59,195 nt of DNA from Thiomonas sp. X19 (GTDB taxonomy: Bacteria > Pseudomonadota > Gammaproteobacteria > Burkholderiales > Burkholderiaceae_C), in contig NZ_LT605203.1 of the NCBI RefSeq assembly GCF_900089495.1, forward strand, positions 3,507,041-3,566,235, in the 5' to 3' direction. Made by a program: the position numbers and the translations under genes. The notes beneath the pieces are model-generated. The model was not told the DNA's origin. It ran no database searches and saw only the letters and a list, made by a program, of their open reading frames with translations. This document shows, piece after piece, positions 36,131 to 42,671 of the stretch. Position 1 is the first letter of the stretch. Each line of letters starts with the position of its first letter.

Positions 36131-36370
36131 ATGGCCAAGGTTTTCGCCCTGTGGTGGCCAGGACGCGCAACGGTCCCGGCCGACCGCGCCTGGATCAACA
36201 CCACGCGCCAGTTCCCGCGCCCCAGGGTGAGACATGGAAGCCTCGAAGCGGCGATGCTCGCCGCCGAGCGGTTCGCCGCGATAGGCGCGGCACGCCCGGT
36301 CCTCATCCAGCAGACTGGCCCCAGGACATGGGAGCGATTGCCGCCGGAGTTTCAGCCCCGCCAACACTGA
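36131..36370 (+). CDS. Small hypothetical protein
   Basis: 79 residues, basic, with Trp residues (VFALWWPGR, TWERLPPEF). Begins 6 bp after the adhesin stop. Not recognised. Confidence 0.5.
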   Translation: MAKVFALWWPGRATVPADRAWINTTRQFPRPRVRHGSLEAAMLAAERFAAIGAARPVLIQQTGPRTWERLPPEFQPRQH

Positions 36371-36379
36371 GCCGCGCCA

Positions 36380-36399
36380 GATATTTCCAGCGGCTTGTA
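36380..36399 (+). promoter_or_regulatory. Dispersed motif copy 6 (TTTCC-N8-GTA)
   Basis: GATATTTCC-N8-GTAGC, ten bases after the 36370 stop. A hairpin-forming leader GGGCAGCAACAGCGGCCC follows. Confidence 0.6.
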
Positions 36400-36447
36400 G
36401 CAGATCAAGGGCAGCAACAGCGGCCCGCAACCCACGGAGATTTTCAA

Positions 36448-36591
36448 ATGATTGCAACCCTCATCAAAACCATCGGCGGCCTTCTCATCATCGCTGGCAT
36501 CTCTCTCGCGATCCACGAACTCAACCAAATGATGGACGCCAGCAACCCCGTCACCAGCGGCGTCGTGCTGGCCCCCATCAGCGCCCGCTGA
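36448..36591 (+). CDS. 47-residue single-pass membrane peptide
   Basis: ATG 36448 after ACGGAG. One transmembrane helix (IKTIGGLLIIAGISLAI) followed by a polar tail ending APISAR. Not recognised. Confidence 0.5.
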   Translation: MIATLIKTIGGLLIIAGISLAIHELNQMMDASNPVTSGVVLAPISAR

Positions 36592-36624
36592 GCCAGCGGC
36601 GCCCCACGCCAACCGGAGAACACC

Positions 36625-36891
36625 ATGCAACGCGAAGAAGCCCGCGAGGCGCTGGCCTCGCTTCTCGACAACATCAATGCGATCAACGCGGCGCACATTT
36701 CCATGAAGTGCCCAGCGCACCGCGGGGGGCTCACGGCCAGTCTTGAGGTCACGCTCGTGGCGGGGCGGCTGCACATGCACTGCATGTGCGGCTGCACTCA
36801 AGACCAAATCCTGGCGGCCGTGTACGGTCCTAGGCAGGAGGAAAGGCCGATGGATCGTTTCGATGAGTTCATCAACGCCCTCGCCGCCTGA
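36625..36891 (+). CDS. Stand-alone primase-type zinc-finger-like protein
   Basis: 88 residues. CPAHRGGLTASLEV followed by LHMHCMCGCTQDQILAAVYG matches the pattern CPxH...PSL...LHCHxGCxxxxIxxAL at the N-terminus of phage and plasmid primases, where it binds zinc and ssDNA. Here no catalytic TOPRIM or AEP domain follows. The likely ligands are Cys29, His32 and the C/H cluster near 52-56. Could bind template DNA or regulate; function inferred only. Confidence 0.5.
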   Translation: MQREEAREALASLLDNINAINAAHISMKCPAHRGGLTASLEVTLVAGRLHMHCMCGCTQDQILAAVYGPRQEERPMDRFDEFINALAA

Positions 36892-36908
36892 TTTTCCTCT
36901 CCGACGTA
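36890..36908 (+). promoter_or_regulatory. Dispersed motif copy 7 (TTTCC-N8-GTA)
   Basis: GATTTTCC-N8-GTACC, overlapping the TGA stop of the preceding gene. Leader hairpin CGGG-CCACAAGA-CCCG follows. Confidence 0.55.
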
Positions 36909-36961
36909 CCGATGCACGGGCCACAAGACCCGCACCAACCCTCAATCTTCAGGAGCAGCAA

Positions 36962-37150
36962 ATGGATTCCATCACCGCACGCATCGTCGCAGCCATGCTC
37001 AGCATCGCCGCCTTCGCCGGCATCGGCGCCGCGGCCTACGCGACGCTGCAAACATCCGCCCAGGCCACGGCCATCCAGACGAAGTTTCTGGCCACGATGC
37101 CCAAGCTGCCCACCCCACTGCCCGCCGCATCGGCGGCGTCGGCGAAGTGA
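36962..37150 (+). CDS. 62-residue membrane peptide
   Basis: ATG 36962. N-terminal transmembrane helix (IVAAMLSIAAFAGIGAAAYA) and a Pro/Ala-rich tail (PKLPTPLPAASAASAK). Its stop overlaps the start of the next small frame (GTGA). Function unknown. Confidence 0.5.
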   Translation: MDSITARIVAAMLSIAAFAGIGAAAYATLQTSAQATAIQTKFLATMPKLPTPLPAASAASAK

Positions 37151-37239
37151 CGAACAAAAACAACCAGGACAAAAAGTCTGCGGCAACCAGGGCTGGAAAG
37201 ATCGACGAAGCCCGCCGCCTCGCCAAGGAGAAATCATGA
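37147..37239 (+). CDS. 30-residue basic peptide, possible coupling ORF
   Basis: GTG 37147 overlaps the previous stop (GTGA) and its own stop overlaps the FliJ-like start (ATGA). Product is Lys/Arg/Asp-rich (TNKNNQDKKSAATRAGKIDE). The double overlap suggests it serves to pass ribosomes to the next gene. Confidence 0.4.
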   Translation: MTNKNNQDKKSAATRAGKIDEARRLAKEKS

Positions 37240-37679
37240 AGACCAACGTGAGTGTGATTCAAAAGTTGCTTTCACAAGCGCACGAAGCTGAGCAACGGCA
37301 AGCCGCCCTGCTGGCCCAAAAACAGGAGCAGTACAGGCATGCGCTGAGGCTGCTGAACGATCTGCAGGCTCACATCATCCACTATCAACAGCGCCAGCAC
37401 GCCATGGGCTGCAGCGTGGCATGGGGTGAGGCGCAAGCCATGCGCGATTTCATTGACACGCTGAGGACTGCCGTGGCCGCTCAGCGCGTCGAAGTCAACC
37501 GCCTGCAATCCATGCTCGACGAACAGACCAAGGCATGGACCGCCACACGCCAGCGCGTGAAGGCGCTGGAGCAATTGGTATCCAAGCGCCGCGCCACAGC
37601 GTTCGCAACGCAGCGCCAGCGTGAGCAGGCCGAGCTGGATGACTGGCTGCTGCACCAGCCATCGCAGCGCGCAGCCTGA
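37236..37679 (+). CDS. FliJ-like coiled-coil protein
   Basis: 147 residues, almost wholly helical with heptad spacing. Pattern matches FliJ/YscO stalk proteins: an N-terminal LLSQAHEAEQRQAALLAQK, a middle with MRDFIDTLRTAVAAQRVEVNRLQSMLDEQTKAW, and a C-terminal RVKALEQLVSKRRATAF followed by QREQAELDDWLL (the FliJ LEKL..RR......EQ..LDE signature). FliJ is the central stalk of the flagellar export ATPase. No other export gene is near, so here it is out of context. SD AAGGAG. An unrelated coiled coil cannot be excluded. Confidence 0.55.
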   Translation: MKTNVSVIQKLLSQAHEAEQRQAALLAQKQEQYRHALRLLNDLQAHIIHYQQRQHAMGCSVAWGEAQAMRDFIDTLRTAVAAQRVEVNRLQSMLDEQTKAWTATRQRVKALEQLVSKRRATAFATQRQREQAELDDWLLHQPSQRAA

Positions 37680-37715
37680 ATCACCGACCACCCAAACCAA
37701 ACCCAGGAGAACATT

Positions 37716-38048
37716 ATGAAAGAAGACCAGATGATTCAAACCATCATCCAGCTCGCAAAAGTGGCGCGTCATGAGGGACTGCGCGGCGTGCTGCCGTTCA
37801 CAGAACTGATGCCGGATGCCTTCGGCCGCCGGGGGGTGACGATGCTCGGGCTTGGCGCCGAGCCCGACGGCATTCGCGATTTTTTGGGGGTGGCTGCGGC
37901 GCGCGAGGCCAGGGTCAAAAAGATGGTGATCGAGGGGCTGGCCGGGATCGCCGATGGCGAGAACCCCGAAGTTCTGGAGGCGCGGCTGCGTCTGATCGCC
38001 GGGCTGGAGAAGGCCTGCAACCAGCTCGCGCTCGCTCAAAAAACCTGA
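37716..38048 (+). CDS. Soluble MotA-like cytoplasmic fragment
   Basis: 110 residues without any transmembrane helix. The N-terminal LAKVARHEGL...DAFGRRGVTMLGLGAEPDGIRDFL corresponds to the large cytoplasmic loop of MotA/PomA stators (LA..AR.EGLL...D.F...GL.L..DG.DP..IR..LE). The C-terminal KKMVIEGLAGIADGENPEVLEARLR corresponds to the MotA tail (MMIEGVLSI..GENP..LEEKL). The four membrane helices between these parts in MotA are missing, as if cleanly removed. This loop is what contacts FliG in the motor. 36 bp after the FliJ-like gene. Confidence 0.55.
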   Translation: MKEDQMIQTIIQLAKVARHEGLRGVLPFTELMPDAFGRRGVTMLGLGAEPDGIRDFLGVAAAREARVKKMVIEGLAGIADGENPEVLEARLRLIAGLEKACNQLALAQKT

Positions 38049-38064
38049 GCGACGGAGCGAACCC

Positions 38065-38712
38065 ATGAATGAAGCAAAACCGGACCCCCGGCAGGAGTTC
38101 CTGGACCAAGTCATCGATGCCATCGAGTGCGGCCGGCCGGTCCCATGGGACCAACTATGGACGGGGGACGCCGGCCCACAAAACGCGGTTTCAGGGCATG
38201 AATGCCAGGACCAGAGGTTTCTGTCTATCAAGGACGCGATGGCGCGCGACGGCCTGAAATTTGAGACCGGGAGCGCGGCGTTTTACCTGCGCGACACCGA
38301 CAGCGTGGTCACGCCACCTGCAAACGCCTTCAAAGATGTGGGGGGCTACCAGGCGACCGTTTTGCACGAAATTGGGCACGCGACCGGCGCAGCGCACAGG
38401 CTGAGCCGCGACGGCATCACAGGCGACCATGCCCTCGGCAGCGAAGGCTACGCCAAAGAGGAATTGCGCGCCGAATTTTTCAGCGTTTTTATCGCGATGG
38501 AGACGGGTATTGAAAGAGAGCGCGATGAACGCCATGCCACCTACCTCAAAAACTGGGTTGCTGTGGCGACTGATGACAAGAGCGAGTTTCTCGAGGCCGC
38601 CGCGGAGGCGGCCAGGGCCGTTGATTACGTCATCGGCAAAGAGCGCGAAATGCTGCAGGAGCGCGAGGCTACACAGGCTGAGGCTGGGCGCGAATTCGAC
38701 CTTGGTCTATAG
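38065..38712 (+). CDS. ArdC-like antirestriction protein, shortened N-domain
   Basis: 215 residues. N-terminal part resembles the ssDNA-binding domain of ArdC (FLDQVIDAIECGRPVPWDQLW, then NAVSGHE), but is about 100 residues shorter than usual. The metallopeptidase-like domain carries YQATVLHEIGHATGAAHRLSRD with HExxH and the downstream EELRAEFFSVFIA. ArdC protects incoming DNA from host restriction in the recipient. Whether the shortened DNA-binding part still works is open. 16 bp after the MotA-like gene. Confidence 0.75.
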   Translation: MNEAKPDPRQEFLDQVIDAIECGRPVPWDQLWTGDAGPQNAVSGHECQDQRFLSIKDAMARDGLKFETGSAAFYLRDTDSVVTPPANAFKDVGGYQATVLHEIGHATGAAHRLSRDGITGDHALGSEGYAKEELRAEFFSVFIAMETGIERERDERHATYLKNWVAVATDDKSEFLEAAAEAARAVDYVIGKEREMLQEREATQAEAGREFDLGL

Positions 38713-38717
38713 ACGGC

Positions 38718-38737
38718 GATATTTCCAGGGCCGCGTA
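38718..38737 (+). promoter_or_regulatory. Dispersed motif copy 8 (TTTCC-N8-GTA)
   Basis: GATATTTCC-N8-GTACC, six bases after the ArdC-like stop. Leader dyad GGCG-GCAAT-CGCC follows. Confidence 0.6.
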
Positions 38738-38792
38738 CCCATGCAGGGGCGGCAATCGCCGTCCCGCCCAACCTTCGCATCGAAAGGACATC

Positions 38793-39056
38793 ATGGAAAC
38801 TCAAATCACCCCCACCCCAGAAGCCACCGGCCAGAAGGTCGCGCTGCATGTCTGCCCGACCATGACCAGGTCTGGTTTCTGGTGCCGCCGTTGGCACACC
38901 TTCAAAGTCGTTATCGGCGAGGACCCGCTCGGCCCGCGCGGCGGGCACTCCGGTTCCTGGGGGGCCGGCCGGGTTGTCTGCAGCACCACCAAGCCCGCCG
39001 AAGCCAATGAATTTTTGGAGCGTTACGCCAAGCGGCACGGTTGCCAGATCGTTTAG
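38793..39056 (+). CDS. Small hypothetical protein
   Basis: 87 residues, SD GAAAGGACAT. Cys and Trp-containing (HVCPTMTRSGFWCRRWHTF), then a Gly-rich loop and a helical end (EANEFLERYAKRHGC). Not recognised. Confidence 0.55.
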   Translation: METQITPTPEATGQKVALHVCPTMTRSGFWCRRWHTFKVVIGEDPLGPRGGHSGSWGAGRVVCSTTKPAEANEFLERYAKRHGCQIV

Positions 39057-39068
39057 TTCTAAACCCAA

Positions 39069-39093
39069 AAAGCCCGCTTCGGCGGGTTTTTTC
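39069..39093 (+). terminator. Intrinsic terminator
   Basis: AGCCCGC, loop TTCG, GCGGGTT followed by T-run. Confidence 0.8.
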
Positions 39094-39119
39094 TTGCCCA
39101 CCGGGCATGCATTGCCGCT

Positions 39120-39138
39120 GATTTTCCGAGCCCCCGTA
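39120..39138 (+). promoter_or_regulatory. Dispersed motif copy 9 (TTTCC-N8-GTA)
   Basis: GATTTTCC-N8-GTATC, 27 bp after the terminator. Leader hairpin CGGGCC-ATGA-GGCCCG is perfect here. Confidence 0.6.
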
Positions 39139-39182
39139 TCAGTGCACGGGCCATGAGGCCCGGTCAACTGGAGTATCCCACC

Positions 39183-39689
39183 ATGAACAAACTCATCATC
39201 CCTGCTGCCCTAGCCATGCTGCTCACCGGCTGCGCCGGCGTGCCGCCCATGTTCGGCGGCTCGCCTTCGTCCAGCGCCCTGGCCTACGCCCCGGGCCAGG
39301 CCCAGCAGGCCCAGAGCGTGCAGCTCGGCACTGTAGTCGCTGTGCAGCCTGTGACCATCTCTGCCCCAGGCGGTGCCACCACGCCAGGCGGCCTGCTGGG
39401 CGCGCTGGCTGGCGGGTTTTTAGGCAGCCGGGTCGGCAACGGCAATGGCTCCAAAGTTGCGGCTGTCATTGGCGCCATCGCTGGCGGACTGGGCGGCGAG
39501 GCGGCCACCAATGCGGCCTACAAACAGTCTGGTGTGCAGGTTACGGTAAAGATGGCCGGCGGCGGGGATTTCGCCGTTACTCAGGCCGCCGACGTGCCGC
39601 TCACAGTCGGCGAGCGCGTGGAGGTCGTCGGCGGCTACGGCCAGCTCGCTCGCGTTCTGCCGATGCCAGCCACAGAGCAGCGGCCGTGA
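39183..39689 (+). CDS. Glycine-zipper outer-membrane lipoprotein (SlyB/Pcp-like)
   Basis: 168 residues. Lipobox LLTGC at about residues 14-18, so lipid-anchored. Glycine-zipper region GGLLGALAGGFLGSRVGNGNG and VIGAIAGGLGGEAA at about 75-120, then a small beta domain (VQVTVKMAGGGDFAV, LTVGERVEVVGG). This is the SlyB/Pcp 17-kDa antigen layout. Likely helps stabilise or span the envelope. Its stop overlaps the next start (GTGA). Confidence 0.8.
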   Translation: MNKLIIPAALAMLLTGCAGVPPMFGGSPSSSALAYAPGQAQQAQSVQLGTVVAVQPVTISAPGGATTPGGLLGALAGGFLGSRVGNGNGSKVAAVIGAIAGGLGGEAATNAAYKQSGVQVTVKMAGGGDFAVTQAADVPLTVGERVEVVGGYGQLARVLPMPATEQRP

Positions 39690-39880
39690 TTGTCGTTTTG
39701 CGCCTCGATTACCTGGCGGTCACCGGGCCGCTGGTGCGACAGACCGAGCGGTACAACACGCTGGCGGGCGTGCCCACGGTGTGGGCGCGCCACATCACCT
39801 CGCAGCAATCCGCCCAGGTCATTTATGCCGAAGGCGTGGCGATCATCTACACACCGCGCACACACGAGGTTCTTTACTAA
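39686..39880 (+). CDS. Small hypothetical protein coupled to the lipoprotein
   Basis: 64 residues from GTG 39686. Mostly beta (VVLRLDYLAVTG, AQVIYAEGVAIIYTP). Not recognised. Confidence 0.5.
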   Translation: MIVVLRLDYLAVTGPLVRQTERYNTLAGVPTVWARHITSQQSAQVIYAEGVAIIYTPRTHEVLY

Positions 39881-39896
39881 TTTCCGGCGCGACGTA
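39879..39896 (+). promoter_or_regulatory. Dispersed motif copy 10 (TTTCC-N8-GTA)
   Basis: AATTTCC-N8-GTAAC, starting on the TAA stop of the preceding gene. Leader GGGCGGCAACCGCGGCCC follows, nearly the same as after copy 6. Confidence 0.6.
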
Positions 39897-39940
39897 ACAG
39901 GTCAAGGGCGGCAACCGCGGCCCTGCAAACAGGAAACAGC

Positions 39941-40090
39941 ATGAACGCCCAAAACAAACTTTATCGCAACGCCGTGTTGCTCAAGACCAAGCCGAAGTCA
40001 CGCCCGGTGCCGGAGCTGGCACCCCGGCGCGACCCGCTGATTTGGGCGCTGTTTGGCCCGAACTACAAACCCAAAGGAGCGAAATCATGA
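39941..40090 (+). CDS. 49-residue basic peptide
   Basis: ATG 39941 behind CAGGAAACAG. Basic first half (LYRNAVLLKTKPKSRP) and RRDPLIWALFGPNY near the end. Stop overlaps the next start as ATGA. Not recognised. Confidence 0.5.
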   Translation: MNAQNKLYRNAVLLKTKPKSRPVPELAPRRDPLIWALFGPNYKPKGAKS

Positions 40091-40434
40091 GCCAGAAAGT
40101 CAACGTCGATGCCTGCCTGCAGGCGCTGAGCGGCTGGCATCTTGCAGACCTTTGGGTTTGCCTGTCCGCGCACGAATTGTGGGAACTCGGCGCGATGCTC
40201 GCCGACCACGCAGACGGCGTGCCGACAGCGGCGCACCAGTATCCAGATGCCGAGCAAAGGCTCGGTTTCTGGGCCGAAAACTGCGGGCTGGACCCGGCCA
40301 CCGGGGAGCGGGCGGCTGTTGAGCCCGACCCGGCGACGGGCGAGACTGAGGCCTTTTTTCTGGCGAAGGACGGTGCACGGATGATCGTGCGCGAACTGCA
40401 AACCCCTGTCCGGCGCGAAGGCAAGAAAGCTTGA
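40087..40434 (+). CDS. Small hypothetical protein
   Basis: 115 residues from ATG 40087 (SD AAAGGAG). Acidic, with ALSGWHLADLWVCLSAHELWELGAM (helical) and a repeated DPATGE in the middle. Not recognised; translationally coupled to the preceding peptide. Confidence 0.55.
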   Translation: MSQKVNVDACLQALSGWHLADLWVCLSAHELWELGAMLADHADGVPTAAHQYPDAEQRLGFWAENCGLDPATGERAAVEPDPATGETEAFFLAKDGARMIVRELQTPVRREGKKA

Positions 40435-40460
40435 TGACCCGGCCACTACAGCCACTTCCC

Positions 40461-40485
40461 AGCCCGCCGCGTGCGGGCTTTTTCA
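40461..40485 (+). terminator. Intrinsic terminator
   Basis: AGCCCGC, loop CGCGT, GCGGGCT then T5. A perfect 8-bp dyad CATGCGCG/CGCGCATG follows at 40484-40504. The remaining bases up to 40701 show no gene. Confidence 0.8.
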
Positions 40486-40701
40486 TGCGCGCTGCTCGCG
40501 CATGCCGGGTTTCGTTCCATCCCCTGCCAATCTGTTGTTCGAAGCCGCCCCGACCTGCGGCGCCTTGGCGCTCAAGCATCTGCCACGCCAGCCCTGCGGT
40601 CTGTCATGCCCGCTGCACGCGCCATGCCTGCGGCACCGGCTTGCAGGCTCGATCTGTGAGGCGGCTCCGAACAGCAGATCAACCACGGCAGGAGAAAGAC
40701 G

Positions 40702-40980
40702 ATGAACGAACCCCTACAAGTCAACAGCGAGGCTCACCAAGCAGCAGTTGTGCAAATCCCGGAGGCAACCCTGCACAAGCACTACCTGAGCGGTGAGTTC
40801 TTCATCACGGCAGAGGCAGCCCAGGCGCACGACATCGACGAGGTGCTGCGCTGGTTCAACGGCCCGCATGAGCCGGTGACCGTCGGCGACACGCGCGACA
40901 TCGGGCACGGCCTGAAAGCCTATTTCGGATACGACGACAGCAAGCCGATGCGCAAGGCTCTCTTTGTCCGCATCTACTGA
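40702..40980 (+). CDS. Small hypothetical protein
   Basis: 92 residues from ATG 40702 (SD CAGGAGAAAG). FFITAEAAQAHDIDEVLRWFNG and ends PMRKALFVRIY. Soluble; not recognised. Confidence 0.55.
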   Translation: MNEPLQVNSEAHQAAVVQIPEATLHKHYLSGEFFITAEAAQAHDIDEVLRWFNGPHEPVTVGDTRDIGHGLKAYFGYDDSKPMRKALFVRIY

Positions 40981-41009
40981 TCCACGCACCCACTATCAGG
41001 AGCAATGCC

Positions 41010-41459
41010 ATGACCACCCCCACCCACACCATCGCCGCCGACCTGTTCGGCGAGCCGATCCACACCTACACCCGCGCGCAGTCCATCGAGGACGGCATGC
41101 TGATCGATGTCAGCACCACCGCACGCGAGGCCGGCATCGTGTGGCCCGTGGCCCTCACATCCGCCGCGTGGGCCGACGCCTGCGCTTGGACCGACGCCGA
41201 CGACAAGCGCAAGGGTGGCGGGGCGTGCTGGCAGAGCGAGAGCGGCAGGCTTTGGGATGTCGTGTGGATGGCATCGCGTGCGATCCGCGCAGGCCTGCGC
41301 CGTGGGCACGATGGCCGCGACCCGATCTTGTTTCAAGTCTTGCGCATCCCGCGCGATGGCCGGGGCGTTCGTCCCCGCCTGGCCACGCTCAAGCTGCAGG
41401 TCGGACCTGGCGACGCAGGCGAGCCGGTCATCACGATCATGCTGCCGAGCGAAGATTGA
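41010..41459 (+). CDS. DUF6573-like protein
   Basis: 149 residues. The N-terminal IHTYTRAQSIEDGMLIDVSTTAREAGI and PVALTSAAWADA follow the pattern of a small family common on plasmids (DUF6573, from memory). No known function; no membrane segment. Confidence 0.6.
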   Translation: MTTPTHTIAADLFGEPIHTYTRAQSIEDGMLIDVSTTAREAGIVWPVALTSAAWADACAWTDADDKRKGGGACWQSESGRLWDVVWMASRAIRAGLRRGHDGRDPILFQVLRIPRDGRGVRPRLATLKLQVGPGDAGEPVITIMLPSED

Positions 41460-41489
41460 AAGCAGGCAAATTTGTACTAACATATTCGC

Positions 41490-41783
41490 ATGCTCACCAA
41501 ATTCGAATGGGACCCCGCCAAGGCGCTGGCCAACCTGCGCAAGCATGGGGTGCGCTTCGAGACGGCCATGCGCGTGTTTGCCGACCCGCTCGCATCGTCC
41601 AACCAGGACCGCATCGAAGGCGGTGAACCAAGGTGGATCACCATCGGCGTGGTGGAGGGCTATGTGTTGCTCGTGGTGGCGCACACCGTGCGCAACGAGG
41701 ACGATGGCACCGAGATCATCCGCATCATCTCGGCCCGGCGCGCCGACCCGAAGGAAAGGAAAGACTATGAGCAAAATGGTTAA
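41490..41783 (+). CDS. brnT: BrnT family toxin
   Basis: 97 residues. FEWDPAKALANLRKHGVRFETAMRVFADP is the family N-terminus; the RNase core continues with RWITIGVVEGYVLLVVAHTVR and ends IRIISARRADPKERKDYE, where the catalytic Arg/Lys lie. Ribosome-independent RNase fold related to RelE. Overlaps the antitoxin gene by 17 bp. A TTTGTACTAACATATTCGC stretch just upstream may hold the autoregulated promoter. Confidence 0.88.
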   Translation: MLTKFEWDPAKALANLRKHGVRFETAMRVFADPLASSNQDRIEGGEPRWITIGVVEGYVLLVVAHTVRNEDDGTEIIRIISARRADPKERKDYEQNG

Positions 41784-42117
41784 ACATGCCGTGGACCTGG
41801 CCAAGCTGCCGCCCCTGACCGCCAGGCAGCGCAAGGAACTGGAGGCCCTGGCGGCGAAGCCTGACAGCGGTATCGATGTCAGCGACATCCCGGCGCTGGG
41901 GGATGCGTTCTGGAAGAACGCGGTGCGCAACCCGTTCTACAAGCCCACCAAGACGCCGACCACGGTGCGCGTGGACTCGGACGTGCTGCTGTGGCTCAAG
42001 TCCAAGGGGCGCGGTTACCAGACCAAGATCAACGCCATCCTGCGCGAGGCGATGCTGCGGGAGGTGGCGCCAGCCAAGCCTGCGCCGCGCGGCGAGCGGC
42101 ACAGCAAGGCGGCTTGA
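41767..42117 (+). CDS. brnA: BrnA family antitoxin
   Basis: 116 residues. C-terminal ribbon-helix-helix TTVRVDSDVLLWLKSKGRGYQTKINAILREAM binds DNA; the N-terminal part holds the toxin. Typical FWKNAVRNPFYKPTK segment before it. Neutralises BrnT and represses the pair, stabilising the element. Confidence 0.85.
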   Translation: MSKMVKHAVDLAKLPPLTARQRKELEALAAKPDSGIDVSDIPALGDAFWKNAVRNPFYKPTKTPTTVRVDSDVLLWLKSKGRGYQTKINAILREAMLREVAPAKPAPRGERHSKAA

Positions 42118-42240
42118 AGAACTAGCCCAGCTTTGCCACAGGAGCGATCTGTCACTGCGCCGCGTTCCCACAAGGTTTTCCGGAGATCCTTGAAAAAAGA
42201 CTCGGGCCAAGTGGGCCTTTGGGCCCACCCACTTCAGCCC

Positions 42241-42302
42241 AAAAGAATTGCGGTGGATTCCAATAAAGAAATTTATATATTGGAATCCACCGCAATTCTT
42301 TT
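42241..42302. terminator. Long perfect inverted repeat, probable bidirectional terminator
   Basis: Arms of 25 bp (42241-42265 and 42278-42302) are perfectly complementary, loop of 12 A/T-rich bases. The outer ends are AAAAG and CTTTT, so it can act in both directions between brnA (+) and the DUF2442 gene (-). A second dyad GTGGGCC/GGCCCAC lies at 42211-42228. The arms are longer than terminators normally are. Confidence 0.65.
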
Positions 42303-42347
42303 CTTGGCCCGCCTAGCCTCGCAGCCTCACGATGCTGCACTGTGTGG

Positions 42348-42665
42348 TCAGGCCGCCGCTGCCAACTCCCCGAAAGTAGCCTTGGCGCACAGATCGGGGA
42401 TGTACAGGCCTTCGTCGAGATCGGGCCAGTAAAGATCATGCCCGGCCCCCTCGACGTTCACCCGGGCGAGTTTCGTCGTTCCGGCCTGGGCGATGACGGC
42501 GGGCAGCAGGGCAAAGGGGATGGCGAATTCCGCCCCGTTGTCAAAATCGAGAACGAGGCGCTGCCTGCGCGTGTCCACGTGGACCGCAACCGCCCTGGGC
42601 TGCACCAGGTCAAGCGCGCGGCCGCGTTCAAGCGCGGCCTGGATGGATTGCTCAGAAGTCGCCAT
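42348..42665 (-). CDS. DUF2442-like protein
   Basis: 105 residues. LVLDFDNGAEFAIPFALLP and the C-terminal LYWPDLDEGLYIPDLC match the DUF2442 core (F.NG......L.WPDLDEDL). Small soluble protein of unknown role, often near toxin-antitoxin loci. Follows the SIS-domain gene by 6 bp on the same strand. Confidence 0.7.
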   Translation of the reverse strand: MATSEQSIQAALERGRALDLVQPRAVAVHVDTRRQRLVLDFDNGAEFAIPFALLPAVIAQAGTTKLARVNVEGAGHDLYWPDLDEGLYIPDLCAKATFGELAAAA

Positions 42666-42671
42666 GCGCGA

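Noticed and set aside
27159..39896. Sigma-54 promoters as explanation of the TTTCC-N8-GTA motif
   Set aside because: The required GG-N10-GC spacing is absent and no TGGCAC-like element is present.
40502..40705. Open frame in the gap after the 40461 terminator
   Set aside because: Cys/Pro/Arg-rich product without a ribosome site; frames on both strands look equally random.
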